Below, one piece after another: positions 1-8,706 of a stretch of 64,000 bases of DNA; the first letter of the stretch is position 1, and each line of letters opens with the position of its first letter. The stretch covers positions 186,001-250,000 of the forward strand of contig NZ_BMYK01000004.1 of assembly GCF_014652235.1 (NCBI RefSeq). The letters run 5' to 3'. The notes beneath the pieces are model-generated. The model saw only the letters and a program-made list of their open reading frames with translations. It did no database searches and had not been told where the DNA came from. The translations under genes were made by a program, and so were the position numbers. This DNA comes from Pseudorhodoferax aquiterrae (GTDB lineage Bacteria; Pseudomonadota; Gammaproteobacteria; Burkholderiales; Burkholderiaceae_C).

Positions 1-2
1 GC

Positions 3-2444
3 GGCGAATGGTCCATGGCCAACCCCACGGCCAACACCTTGCTGCGCGCCAATGCCGACCTCTCGCCCGCGCTGATCGCCAAGGCGCTGGCCCAGCGGCT
101 GCAGAAGACCGGCGTGCTGGCGGCCGGCGGGGCCGACATGGTGGCGCGCGTGGACGCGCAGCTGGCCATCCTGGAGGCCAAGGAACGTTCCATGCAAAAG
201 CTGGAGCTGGGCGGCGTGCAGGGCGCCGACCGGCTGCCCTGGTTCTGCTCGGGCTGCCCGCACAACACCTCCACCAAGGTGCCCGAGGGTTCGCGCGCCA
301 TGGGCGGCATCGGCTGCCATTTCATGGCCACCTGGATGGACCGCTCGACCATCGGATTCACCCAGATGGGCGGCGAGGGCGTGCCCTGGGTCGGCCAGCA
401 GCCGTTCACGACCGACCAGCACATCTTCGCCAACCTGGGCGACGGCACCTACTTCCACAGCGGCCTGCTGGCGATCCGCCAGTCCATCGCGGCCGGCGTC
501 AACATCACCTACAAGATCCTCTACAACGACGCGGTGGCCATGACCGGTGGCCAGCAGGTGGGCGAGCGGCCGGAAGGCCATTCGGTGCTGCAGATCGCCG
601 AGAGCCTGCATGCGGAAGGCGCCAAGAAGGTCGTGGTCGTGACCGACGAGCCCGAGAAATACCAGGGCGTGGCGATCCCGGGCGACCAGGTCACCGTGCA
701 CCACCGCGACCGGCTGGACGAGATCCAGCGCGAGTTCCGCGCCATTGCGGGCACCACGGCCATCATCTACGACCAGACCTGCGCCACCGAGAAGCGCCGC
801 CGCCGCAAGCGCGGCACCGCGGTGGATCCGGCCAAGCGCGTGGTCATCAACGAACTCGTCTGCGAGGGCTGCGGCGACTGCAGCGTGCAATCCAACTGCC
901 TGTCGGTGGAACCGCTGGAGACCGAGTTCGGCCGCAAGCGCCAGATCAACCAGAGCAGCTGCAACAAGGACATGAGCTGCCTCAAGGGCTTCTGCCCGAG
1001 CTTCGTGACCGTGGAGGGCGGCAAGCTCAAGGGCAAGTCCAAGGCGCAGGCACCGTCACCGTTCGATCTGGGCCCGCTGCCCGAGCCGCAGCTGCCGGCG
1101 CTGACGGGCACCTGGGGCATCGTGGTCGCCGGTGTCGGCGGCACCGGCGTCATCACGATCGGCCAGCTGCTGGGCGTGGCTGCCCACCTGGAGGGCAAGG
1201 GCATCGTCACGCAGGACGCGGCAGGCCTGGCGCAAAAGGGCGGCGCCACCTGGAGCCATGTGCTGATCGGTCCGCAGCAGGACGACATCCGCACCACGCG
1301 CGTGTCCATGGCCGCGGCCGACCTCATCCTCGGCTGCGACCCGCTGGTGACGGCGGGCAAGGAATCCACCATGCGCATGCGCGAGGGCCGCACGCATGTG
1401 GCGCTCAACGTGCACGGCGCGCCCACGGCCGCCTTCGTCAAGAACACCGAGTGGCAGAACCCGGCCGAGGCCTGCGCGGCCGAACTCGCGCAGATCGTGG
1501 GCGAGGCCGGCCTGGGCCGCTTCGACGCCGACGCCGCCGCCACCCGGCTCATGGGCGACACCATCTACGTGAACCCCATGATGCTGGGCTATGCCTGGCA
1601 GAAGGGCTGGATTCCGCTGGCCTTCGATTCGCTGATGCGCGCGATCGAACTCAACGCCGTGGCCGTGGAGCAGAACAAGGCCGCCTTCGCCTGGGGCCGC
1701 CGCGCGGCCGCCGAGCCGGCGGCGATGGAGCAACTGCTGGCCGGTGGCAGCGCCAAGGTGCAGGTCATCGACTTCAAGAAGCGCGAGACGCTGGACCAGC
1801 TCGTCGCGCGCCGCGTGGAGTTCCTGACCGGTTACCAGAACGCCGCCTACGCCGCCGAGTACCAGGCCTTCGTGGAGAAGGTGCGCGCGCGCGAGCAGGC
1901 CATGGGTGCGCCCAAACACCTGCCGCTCAGCGAGGCCGTGGCGCGCTACCTGTTCAAGCTCATGGCCTACAAGGACGAGTACGAGGTCGCGCGGCTGCAC
2001 AGCGACCCGGCCTTCCTGGCCCGCGTGCACGGCATGTTCGAGGGCGACTACACGATCAATTACCACCTGGCGCCGCCCATGACGGCGAAGAAGAACGCCA
2101 AGGGCGAGCTGCAAAAGCGCAAGTACGGCCCGTCCATGCTGACCGGCTTCAAACTGCTGGCCAAACTCAAGGGCCTGCGCGGCACGGCGCTGGACGTGTT
2201 CGGCCGCACCGAGGAGCGCCGCACCGAGCGGGCGCTGATCCGGGAGTACCGCGCCAGCATCGAGGAGGTGCTGGCCGGCCTGAACGCCGCCAACCACGCC
2301 GTCGCGCTGGACATCGCGCGCATCCCCGAGCAGATCAAGGGCTATGGCCATGTGAAGGAACGCAACCTGGCGCAGGCACGCCAGAAGTGGGCCCAGCTGC
2401 AGGCGGCTTTCCGCGACCCGGCCGGCCAGGCGCGCGCCGCCTGA
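3..2444 (+). CDS. Indolepyruvate ferredoxin oxidoreductase, fused, C-terminal part (5' end cut by window)
   Basis: Oxidatively decarboxylates aryl-pyruvates such as indolepyruvate to aryl-acetyl-CoA with reduction of ferredoxin. The frame is open to the first base, so the start lies outside; about 813 residues are visible of a family usually near 1,150-1,200. In order I see a thiamine-diphosphate region with GDGTYFHSG and NDAVAMTGGQ (about residues 145-185 of the visible part), a cysteine-rich iron-sulfur region (CEGCGDC, then CNKDMSCLKGFC, about 285-330), a gamma-type domain with a glycine-rich VAGVGGTGV segment (about 375), and a long C-terminal extension typical of the fused proteobacterial form. 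It is unrelated in function to the yajC-secDF genes downstream. The internal ATG at 15 is not the start. Confidence 0.9.
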   Translation, partial: GEWSMANPTANTLLRANADLSPALIAKALAQRLQKTGVLAAGGADMVARVDAQLAILEAKERSMQKLELGGVQGADRLPWFCSGCPHNTSTKVPEGSRAMGGIGCHFMATWMDRSTIGFTQMGGEGVPWVGQQPFTTDQHIFANLGDGTYFHSGLLAIRQSIAAGVNITYKILYNDAVAMTGGQQVGERPEGHSVLQIAESLHAEGAKKVVVVTDEPEKYQGVAIPGDQVTVHHRDRLDEIQREFRAIAGTTAIIYDQTCATEKRRRRKRGTAVDPAKRVVINELVCEGCGDCSVQSNCLSVEPLETEFGRKRQINQSSCNKDMSCLKGFCPSFVTVEGGKLKGKSKAQAPSPFDLGPLPEPQLPALTGTWGIVVAGVGGTGVITIGQLLGVAAHLEGKGIVTQDAAGLAQKGGATWSHVLIGPQQDDIRTTRVSMAAADLILGCDPLVTAGKESTMRMREGRTHVALNVHGAPTAAFVKNTEWQNPAEACAAELAQIVGEAGLGRFDADAAATRLMGDTIYVNPMMLGYAWQKGWIPLAFDSLMRAIELNAVAVEQNKAAFAWGRRAAAEPAAMEQLLAGGSAKVQVIDFKKRETLDQLVARRVEFLTGYQNAAYAAEYQAFVEKVRAREQAMGAPKHLPLSEAVARYLFKLMAYKDEYEVARLHSDPAFLARVHGMFEGDYTINYHLAPPMTAKKNAKGELQKRKYGPSMLTGFKLLAKLKGLRGTALDVFGRTEERRTERALIREYRASIEEVLAGLNAANHAVALDIARIPEQIKGYGHVKERNLAQARQKWAQLQAAFRDPAGQARAA

Positions 2445-2452
2445 AACCCTGT

Positions 2453-2480
2453 GCCCCGCCGGCCTTACGCCGGCTGGGGC
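2453..2480 (+). terminator. Hairpin after the oxidoreductase gene (weak terminator candidate)
   Basis: A GC-rich stem (GCCCC-GCCGGC pairing with GCCGGC-T-GGGGC, one bulged base, loop CTTAC) lies just after the stop codon. There is no run of T after it, so intrinsic termination is uncertain. Confidence 0.3.
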
Positions 2481-2508
2481 CTGTCGCCCCGCCCTCTGGC
2501 GCGCGGCA

Positions 2509-2514
2509 TACAAT
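2509..2514 (+). promoter_or_regulatory. -10-like hexamer upstream of yajC
   Basis: TACAAT lies about 100 bases before the yajC start, between a hairpin and the gene. No convincing -35 element is visible. If used, it would give a leader of about 90 bases for yajC-secD-secF. Confidence 0.35.
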
Positions 2515-2610
2515 CCCGTGTTTTTCGCCTGCTCCGTGCGTTTGCTGCGCGCGGCGTTGCGCGCATTCGCGCGCTTTTCGATCTTTGCATTCCTCGTCTG
2601 GAGACGCTTC

Positions 2611-2946
2611 GTGCTGATTTCTTCCGCCTTTGCCCAAACCGCGCCTGCTGCAGCTTCCGGTGGTGGCGACCTGATGTCGTCGCTGGGCAGCATGCTGCCG
2701 CTGCTGCTGATGTTCGTGGTGCTGTACTTCATCATGATCCGCCCGCAGATGAAGAAGCAGAAGGAACACCGCGCGATGATCGACGCGCTGGCCAAGGGCG
2801 ACGAGATCGCCACCGCCGGTGGTCTGATCGGTCGCGTCACCAAGCTGGGCGAGGGTTCGCTGAGCATGGAGATCGCCAACGGTGTCGAGGTGCAGTTGCA
2901 GCGCCACGCCGTGGTGCAGGTGCTGCCCAAGGGCACCATCAAGTAA
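2611..2946 (+). CDS. yajC: Preprotein translocase subunit YajC
   Basis: Small inner-membrane accessory protein of the Sec translocon that associates with SecD and SecF. The GTG at 2611 is chosen because GGAG sits seven bases upstream and gives 111 residues, close to the usual 110; the frame is open further upstream but that part is arginine-rich and unlike the family. An N-terminal hydrophobic stretch (about residues 28-48, LLLMFVVLYFIMIRPQ) is followed by the conserved RPQMKKQKEH segment and a basic/beta C-terminal domain with GDEIATAGG. First gene of yajC-secD-secF, all on the plus strand with short gaps. Confidence 0.93.
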   Translation: MLISSAFAQTAPAAASGGGDLMSSLGSMLPLLLMFVVLYFIMIRPQMKKQKEHRAMIDALAKGDEIATAGGLIGRVTKLGEGSLSMEIANGVEVQLQRHAVVQVLPKGTIK

Positions 2947-2992
2947 AGACGTCGTTTCCCGTTGAAAGGCGCCTTGCGGGGCGCGGCCGATC

Positions 2993-4876
2993 ATGAACCG
3001 TTATCCGGTATGGAAGTACGTGACCATCGTGGTCGTGCTGCTTCTGGGGCTGATCTACGCCCTGCCCAATTTCTTCGGCGAAGCGCCGGCCGTGCAGGTC
3101 TCTGCCGGCAAGGCCAGCGTGAAGGTGGATGCGAGCACGCGTGAGCGCGTCGAGCAGATCCTCAAGGAAGCGGGCACCACGCCCGACCTGGTGTCGCTGG
3201 ACGGCAGCTCCGTGCGCGCGCGCTTCGCGACGCCGGACGAGCAGCTCAAGGCGCGCGACGCGCTGCAGCGCGCGCTGGTGCCCGATGCGGCCGACCCGTC
3301 CTACGTCGTCGCGCTGAACCTGGTGTCGCGCTCGCCGGCCTGGCTGGCCGCGCTAAACGCCCATCCCATGTACCTGGGCCTGGACCTGCGCGGCGGCGTG
3401 GACTTCCTGCTGCAGGTCGACATGAAGGGCGCCATCGACAAGCGCGCCGAATCCTTCGCCGGCGACCTGCGCACGGCGCTGCGCGACAAGAACATCCGGG
3501 GTGCCTCGGTCAACCGCAGCGGCCAGAACGTGGAAATCACCTTCCGCGACGCCCAGGCGCTGGAAGCCGCCCGCCGCGTGGTGCAGGACCAGTTCCCCGA
3601 TCTGTCCACCACCGACAGCCAGGATGGCAACACCTGGAAGATGGTGGCCAGCATCAAGCCCGAGGCTGCGCGCCGCCTGCAGGACGCCGCGCTCAAGCAG
3701 AACATCACCACGCTGCACAACCGGATCAACGAACTCGGCGTGGCCGAGCCCGTGATCCAGCAGCAGGGCCTGGAGCGCATCGTGGTCCAGCTGCCCGGCG
3801 TGCAGGACACGGCCAAGGCCAAGGACATCCTCGGCCGCACGGCCACGCTGGAGGTGCGCCTGGTCGACGAGAGCACCGAGGCGCGCAGCGCCGAGACCGG
3901 CACCGGCCCCGTGCCCTTCGGCTCCGAACGCTACCCGGACCGCGCCGGCCAGAACGTCATCGTCAAGCGTCAGGTGGTGCTGACCGGCGAGAACCTGACC
4001 GACGCCCAGCCCGGCTTCGACAGCCAGACCCACCAGCCTACCGTCAACCTGACGCTGGACGCCAAGGGCGCCCGCATCTTCAAGGACGTCACGCGCGAGA
4101 ACATCAACAAGCGCATGGCCATCATCCTGTTCGAGAAGGGCCGCGGCGAAGTCGTCACGGCACCCGTGATCCGCAGCGAGATCGCCGGCGGCCGTGTGCA
4201 GATCTCCGGCAGCATGACCACCACCGAGGCCAACGACACGGCGCTGCTGCTGCGCGCCGGCTCGCTGGCCGCGCCCATGGAGATCATCCAGGAACGCACC
4301 ATCGGCCCGAGCCTGGGCGCCGACAACATCAGCAAGGGCTTCAACAGCGTGCTGTACGGCTTCCTGGCCATCATGGTCTTCATGTGCGCCTACTACGCGC
4401 TGTTCGGCGTGTTCTCGTCGATCGCGCTGGCCTTCAACCTGCTGCTGCTGGTGGCCGTGCTGTCCATGCTGCAGGCCACGCTCACCTTGCCCGGCATCGC
4501 GGCCATGGCGCTGGCCATCGGCGTGGCGATCGACTCCAACGTGCTGATCAACGAGCGCGTACGCGAGGAACTGCGCAACGGTGCCTCGCCGCAGGCCGCC
4601 ATCCATGCCGGCTACGACCGCGCCTGGGGCACCATCCTGGACTCCAACGTGACCACGCTGATCGCCGGCGTCGCGCTGCTGGCCTTCGGCTCCGGCCCGA
4701 TTCGCGGCTTCGCCGTGGTGCACTGCCTGGGCATCGTGACCTCGATGTTCTCGGCCGTGTTCTTCTCGCGCGCACTGGTCAACCTCTGGTATGGCCGGCA
4801 GAAGAAGCTCAAGAGCGTGTCCATCGGCACCGTCTGGCGTCCCGAGAAGGATGCATTGGCCGTGCAAGCCAAGTAA
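2993..4876 (+). CDS. secD: Protein translocase subunit SecD
   Basis: Inner-membrane component of the SecDF complex, which uses the proton gradient to help pull secreted proteins through SecYEG. The 627 residues match the usual length. One N-terminal membrane helix (about 8-27) is followed by a large periplasmic region containing the conserved LGLDLRGGVDFLLQVD segment (about 120-140), and a C-terminal bundle of five membrane helices (about 450-610) with GVAIDSNVLINERVREE, typical of the RND-type core. It lies 46 bases after yajC and 15 bases before secF. The ribosome-binding site is weak, so coupling to yajC is possible. Confidence 0.95.
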   Translation: MNRYPVWKYVTIVVVLLLGLIYALPNFFGEAPAVQVSAGKASVKVDASTRERVEQILKEAGTTPDLVSLDGSSVRARFATPDEQLKARDALQRALVPDAADPSYVVALNLVSRSPAWLAALNAHPMYLGLDLRGGVDFLLQVDMKGAIDKRAESFAGDLRTALRDKNIRGASVNRSGQNVEITFRDAQALEAARRVVQDQFPDLSTTDSQDGNTWKMVASIKPEAARRLQDAALKQNITTLHNRINELGVAEPVIQQQGLERIVVQLPGVQDTAKAKDILGRTATLEVRLVDESTEARSAETGTGPVPFGSERYPDRAGQNVIVKRQVVLTGENLTDAQPGFDSQTHQPTVNLTLDAKGARIFKDVTRENINKRMAIILFEKGRGEVVTAPVIRSEIAGGRVQISGSMTTTEANDTALLLRAGSLAAPMEIIQERTIGPSLGADNISKGFNSVLYGFLAIMVFMCAYYALFGVFSSIALAFNLLLLVAVLSMLQATLTLPGIAAMALAIGVAIDSNVLINERVREELRNGASPQAAIHAGYDRAWGTILDSNVTTLIAGVALLAFGSGPIRGFAVVHCLGIVTSMFSAVFFSRALVNLWYGRQKKLKSVSIGTVWRPEKDALAVQAK

Positions 4877-4891
4877 GCGGGAGCGCTAGCC

Positions 4892-5842
4892 ATGGAATTT
4901 TTCCGCATCCACAAGACCATCCCGTTCATGCGCCATGCCCTGGTGCTGAACATCGTGTCCTTCGTCACCTTCGCGCTGGCGGTGTTCTTCCTGTTCCACC
5001 GCGGGCTGCACCTGTCGGTGGAGTTCACGGGCGGCACCGTGATGGAGGTGGCCTACGAGCAGTCCGCCGACATCGGCAAGGTGCGCGAGAGCCTCGGCGC
5101 GCTGGGCTATTCCGAAGTGCTGGTACAGGCCTACGGTTCCTCGCGCGACGTGCAGATCCGCCTGCCCGCGCGCAAGGACATGAACGCCACGCAGCAGAGC
5201 GACCAGGTGATGCAGGCGCTCAAGGCCGGCGACCCCGGCGTGAGCCTGCGCGGCGTGGAGTTCGTCGGTCCGCAGGTCGGCGAGGAGCTCACCACCAACG
5301 GCCTGAAGGCGCTGGCCATGGTGGTGGTCGGCATCATGGTCTACCTGGCGTTCCGCTTCGAGTGGAAGTTCGCCGTGGCCACCGTGTTCGCCAACCTGCA
5401 TGACGTGGTCATCATCCTGGGCTTCTTCGCCTTCTTCCAGTGGGAGTTCTCGCTGGCGGTGCTGGCGGCCGTGCTGGCGGTGCTGGGCTACTCGGTCAAC
5501 GAGTCGGTCGTGATCTTCGACCGCGTGCGCGAGAACTTCCGGCGCTACCGCAAGCTCTCCACGCAGGAGGTGATCGACTCGGCCATCACCAGCACCATCA
5601 GCCGGACCATCATCACCCACGGCTCGACGCAGCTCGTGGTGCTGTCCATGTTCTTCTTCGGCGGCCCCACGCTGCACTACTTCGCGCTGGCCCTCACGAT
5701 CGGCATCTGCTTCGGCATCTACTCGTCGTGCTTCGTCGCGGCGGCGATCGCCATGTGGCTGGGCGTCAAGCGCGAGGACCTGGTGAAAGTCACCAAGAAG
5801 GACGAAGATCCGAACGACCCCAACGCGGGTGCCGTCGTCTGA
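4892..5842 (+). CDS. secF: Protein translocase subunit SecF
   Basis: Partner of SecD in the proton-driven export motor. The 316 residues begin with a membrane helix (about 19-38), then HLSVEFTGGTVMEV, the SecF counterpart of the SecD LRGG region, a periplasmic domain, and five membrane helices in the second half with GYSVNESVVIFDRVREN (about 198-215), the conserved SecF cytoplasmic-loop motif. It directly follows secD. The next gene (DUF1631) starts 19 bases after its stop. Confidence 0.95.
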   Translation: MEFFRIHKTIPFMRHALVLNIVSFVTFALAVFFLFHRGLHLSVEFTGGTVMEVAYEQSADIGKVRESLGALGYSEVLVQAYGSSRDVQIRLPARKDMNATQQSDQVMQALKAGDPGVSLRGVEFVGPQVGEELTTNGLKALAMVVVGIMVYLAFRFEWKFAVATVFANLHDVVIILGFFAFFQWEFSLAVLAAVLAVLGYSVNESVVIFDRVRENFRRYRKLSTQEVIDSAITSTISRTIITHGSTQLVVLSMFFFGGPTLHYFALALTIGICFGIYSSCFVAAAIAMWLGVKREDLVKVTKKDEDPNDPNAGAVV

Positions 5843-5861
5843 GGACAGCCAACGAACGTCC

Positions 5862-8213
5862 ATGGCCACCACCGCCAACCCCGACCATCCGCTCGCCCGG
5901 CGCACGCGCCAGCATTTCGTGGCCGAACTCAGCCGGCGGCTGGGCGAGGTCGGTGTCGCGGTCAAGGAGCGCCTGACGCAGGCGCTGGAGCAGGTCAGTT
6001 CGGTGCGCGAGATGCAGGAGCGGCGCGACGCCTGGACCCTGTTCCAGAGCCATGGCCGCGCCTGGGAAGAGGCCGTGGCCGCGGCCTGGCAGCGTGCCGC
6101 GCGGGCCGATCCGGCGGCCGTGCCCTCCAAGCCGGTGCCGCCGGTGCTCGAGCTCTCGCTGGTCGGCGACGATGTGGTCGAGAACAAGATCCTGGCCTCG
6201 CGGCTCGCGCTGGCGCTGCAGGAACGCGTGGGCGGGCCGCTGTCCGAGCTGCGCGTGCGCGTGCAGCAGCTCGAGAAAAGCGATGAGCTGGCGCCGGACG
6301 ACGTGCTGCGGCCCGAGACGCTGATGCGGCTGCTGATCGAGCAATGGCTGGCCTCCCGGCTGCCGCGCGCCAGCCTGCTGCTCGTGGTCGAGGCCTTGCA
6401 GCGCGAGCTGGCCGCGCATCTGCTGGATGCCTGCAAGTCCTGTGAAGCCCTGCTGGTGTCCGCGGGCGTGCAGACCGATGGCGAGACCAAGTACCGCGTG
6501 CGCCTGACGCAGATGTCCGGATCGTCGCCAGGGCAGCCCGCGGCCCAGTTGCAGCGCGAGGCGCCGACCGGGCGGGACGCGCTGGAGCACGCATTTCCCG
6601 ATGCGGTGCGCCGCGGCCCCGACACCGCGCAGCCGCTGGCGCGGGACGACGGCCAACGCAACCGCCACCTGGCCGACGGCCAGATGGTGGCCGCGATGTC
6701 GCCGCTGGCGCGTGCGCGCCGCCGCGCCCAGGGCGTGCTGGGCCAGCTGCGCCGCGTGCTGAGCGAGCAGACCGCCGGCATCTTCGAGGCCACGGCCAAG
6801 CAGGAGATCACGCCGACGCTGGCCAACGCGCTGCAACACAGCCAGAGCCTGGTCGACCCGGACATGCTGATCGGCGACACCGAGTCGTCCGACGGTGTGG
6901 CCTACACCCAGGCCAGCGTGGTCCGCGTGGCTGGCGTGCTGCGCGAGCGCTCCAACGAACTCAAGAAGAAGGCCTCCACCGACGGCGAGAGGGCCACGAT
7001 CGAGATCGTGGCGTTGATGTTCCAGAGCATCCTGGCCGAGGAGCGCATTCCGGCAGCCGTGCGCGTGTGGTTCGCGCGGCTGCAGCTGCCGGTGCTGCGC
7101 GTGGCGCTGGCCGAGCCCGAGTTCTTCGGCACGCTGAACCATCCGGCGCGCCAGCTGATCGACCGCATGGGCTCGTGCGCGCTGGGCTTCGATGCCCACG
7201 CCATCAGCGGCAGCGCGCTGGAGGCCGAGATCCGGCGCGTGGTGCAGGTCATCGAGCAGTACCCGGAGACGGGCCGGCGTGTGTTCCAGCTGGTCTACGA
7301 CGAATTCCAGAAGTTCCTGTCCAAGTACCTGACCGAGAAGGGCGCGGCCTCCAAGGTGGTCAGCGTCGCGCAGCAGGTCGAGCAGAAGGAGACGCTCGCG
7401 ATCCAGTACACGATCGAGCTGCGCGACATGCTCAAGGACATGCCGGTGCGCGACGAGGTGCGCGAGTTCCTGTTCAAGGTCTGGGCCGAAGTGCTGGCCA
7501 TGGCGGCCGTGCGCAAGGGCCCGCAGGACGAGGAGACCGTGGCCTTCAAGCGCTCGGCCGCCGACCTGGTCTGGGCCGCGAGCGCCAAGCCCAACCGGGC
7601 CGACCGCGCGCGCGTGATCCAGAGCCTGCCGGCGCTGCTGCAGCGCCTGCGCCAGGGCATGACGCTGCTCGGCTTGAGTTCGCCCGTGCAGGAAGGCCAC
7701 ATCAAGCGCATCAGCGACACGCTGGCCGACGCTTTCATGTCCAAGACCGAGGCCATTCCGCAGGCGCGCATCGACATGATGGCCCAGCGCCTGGCCAACC
7801 TGGAGGACTTCGTCAGCGACGAGAGCATGGGCGACCTGCCACTGGACGCCGACAGCATCGAGCTCATGCTGGGCATCGATGCCTCGTCCATCGACGTGAT
7901 TCCCGACGCCGGCGCCAAGCCCAGCGAGGCCATGCTGGCCTGGGCGCACGAGCTGCAGCTGGGCCACTGGTTCACGCTGGACCACAACCAGAAGATCAGC
8001 CAGGTGCAGCTGGCCTGGCGCAGCGAGCGCAAGCAGCTGTTCCTGTTCGCGGCCATGGACGGCCGCAGCACCTTGATCCAGGCCAAGCGCCTGGCGGCCT
8101 ACCTGCAGGCCGGCCTGCTGATCCCGCAGGAGGAAGAAGCGCTCACGCTGCGCGCCACGCGCCAGGCGCTCGAGAAGCTGGACGCCAACCCGGGGCGGCT
8201 GCTGGCGGTTTGA
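5862..8213 (+). CDS. DUF1631 family protein
   Basis: A 783-residue protein of the DUF1631 family, often mislabelled thymidine phosphorylase; it has no phosphorylase motifs. The protein is soluble, with no signal peptide or membrane helix, and is largely helical with many charged segments. The middle contains the recognisable MFQSILAEERIPAAVRVWFARLQ and HPARQLIDRMG stretches. The end (about 690-750) reads HWFTLDHNQKISQVQLAWRS, resembling a small beta-barrel domain of the PilZ kind. The start at 5862 avoids overlap with secF; an in-frame ATG at 5829 is possible. Function unknown; cyclic-di-GMP binding through the C-terminal domain would be speculation. Transcribed with secDF by position. Confidence 0.8.
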   Translation: MATTANPDHPLARRTRQHFVAELSRRLGEVGVAVKERLTQALEQVSSVREMQERRDAWTLFQSHGRAWEEAVAAAWQRAARADPAAVPSKPVPPVLELSLVGDDVVENKILASRLALALQERVGGPLSELRVRVQQLEKSDELAPDDVLRPETLMRLLIEQWLASRLPRASLLLVVEALQRELAAHLLDACKSCEALLVSAGVQTDGETKYRVRLTQMSGSSPGQPAAQLQREAPTGRDALEHAFPDAVRRGPDTAQPLARDDGQRNRHLADGQMVAAMSPLARARRRAQGVLGQLRRVLSEQTAGIFEATAKQEITPTLANALQHSQSLVDPDMLIGDTESSDGVAYTQASVVRVAGVLRERSNELKKKASTDGERATIEIVALMFQSILAEERIPAAVRVWFARLQLPVLRVALAEPEFFGTLNHPARQLIDRMGSCALGFDAHAISGSALEAEIRRVVQVIEQYPETGRRVFQLVYDEFQKFLSKYLTEKGAASKVVSVAQQVEQKETLAIQYTIELRDMLKDMPVRDEVREFLFKVWAEVLAMAAVRKGPQDEETVAFKRSAADLVWAASAKPNRADRARVIQSLPALLQRLRQGMTLLGLSSPVQEGHIKRISDTLADAFMSKTEAIPQARIDMMAQRLANLEDFVSDESMGDLPLDADSIELMLGIDASSIDVIPDAGAKPSEAMLAWAHELQLGHWFTLDHNQKISQVQLAWRSERKQLFLFAAMDGRSTLIQAKRLAAYLQAGLLIPQEEEALTLRATRQALEKLDANPGRLLAV

Positions 8214-8222
8214 GCGGCCGGC

Positions 8223-8672
8223 TCAGTGCGCCAGGCGCGCCGAGGTGTCCTGCGAGAGTTCGTCGAGCACCAGCGCATCGGGCTCGGTGCCGCTGCTCCA
8301 GTACACCATCAGCACGATCATCTTGAACTCGGGCAGCGCCACCGGCGCGCCAGGGGCGGCCATCGCGCGGTCCACCACGAGTTCGCGCTGCGCGGCCGGC
8401 AGCACACCGGCACCTTCGAGCAGTTGCATGAACCCCAGGCACTCAGCGCCCAGGTGTTCGCATTCGGCGGGGGTGTAGACGCGCATGGCCGTGCTGGGCG
8501 GCAGCGCCTCGTGCACGGTGCCCACGCGCAGGCCGCTGAGCCAGTCCAGCGCCTGGCTGATCTCCTCGGCCTCGAAACCCACGGCGCTGAGCTTGCGCCC
8601 CAGCTGCTGCGGTTCGGGGCAGGCATCGCCGCGCCAGTAGTTTTCGTAGACGTAAGCGAGCACTTCGAACAT
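8223..8672 (-). CDS. smg: Smg family protein (DUF494)
   Basis: A 149-residue protein of the Smg/DUF494 family, always found near dprA and def in proteobacteria; its role is unknown. The start MFEVLAYVYENYW matches the family N-terminus, and the acidic, leucine-rich body (EEISQALDWLSGL, then EFKMIVLMVYWSSG) is conserved. It is the last gene of the leftward LysM-dprA-smg block, 34 bases after dprA. TATATT lies six bases before its ATG with no Shine-Dalgarno site, so an internal promoter giving a leaderless message is likely. It converges with the DUF1631 gene, nine bases apart. Confidence 0.88.
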   Translation of the reverse strand: MFEVLAYVYENYWRGDACPEPQQLGRKLSAVGFEAEEISQALDWLSGLRVGTVHEALPPSTAMRVYTPAECEHLGAECLGFMQLLEGAGVLPAAQRELVVDRAMAAPGAPVALPEFKMIVLMVYWSSGTEPDALVLDELSQDTSARLAH

Positions 8673-8678
8673 GGGCCC

Positions 8679-8684
8679 AATATA
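8679..8684 (-). promoter_or_regulatory. -10-like hexamer six bases before smg ATG
   Basis: TATATT on the minus strand, with exactly six bases to the ATG, the spacing expected for a leaderless transcript. A CTGACA-like element lies upstream, but its 20-base spacing is long. Confidence 0.45.
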
Positions 8685-8706
8685 GCGCAGCCGCCTGGCA
8701 GATCTG

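Noticed and set aside
8-2617. 869-codon frame overlapping the indolepyruvate oxidoreductase end
   Set aside because: Arg/Gly/Ala-rich out-of-frame reading; the other frame carries the iron-sulfur and thiamine motifs.
5790-7985. Long open frame (731 codons) opposite DUF1631
   Set aside because: Composition is that of an antisense shadow, and the plus-strand frame has conserved family sequence.
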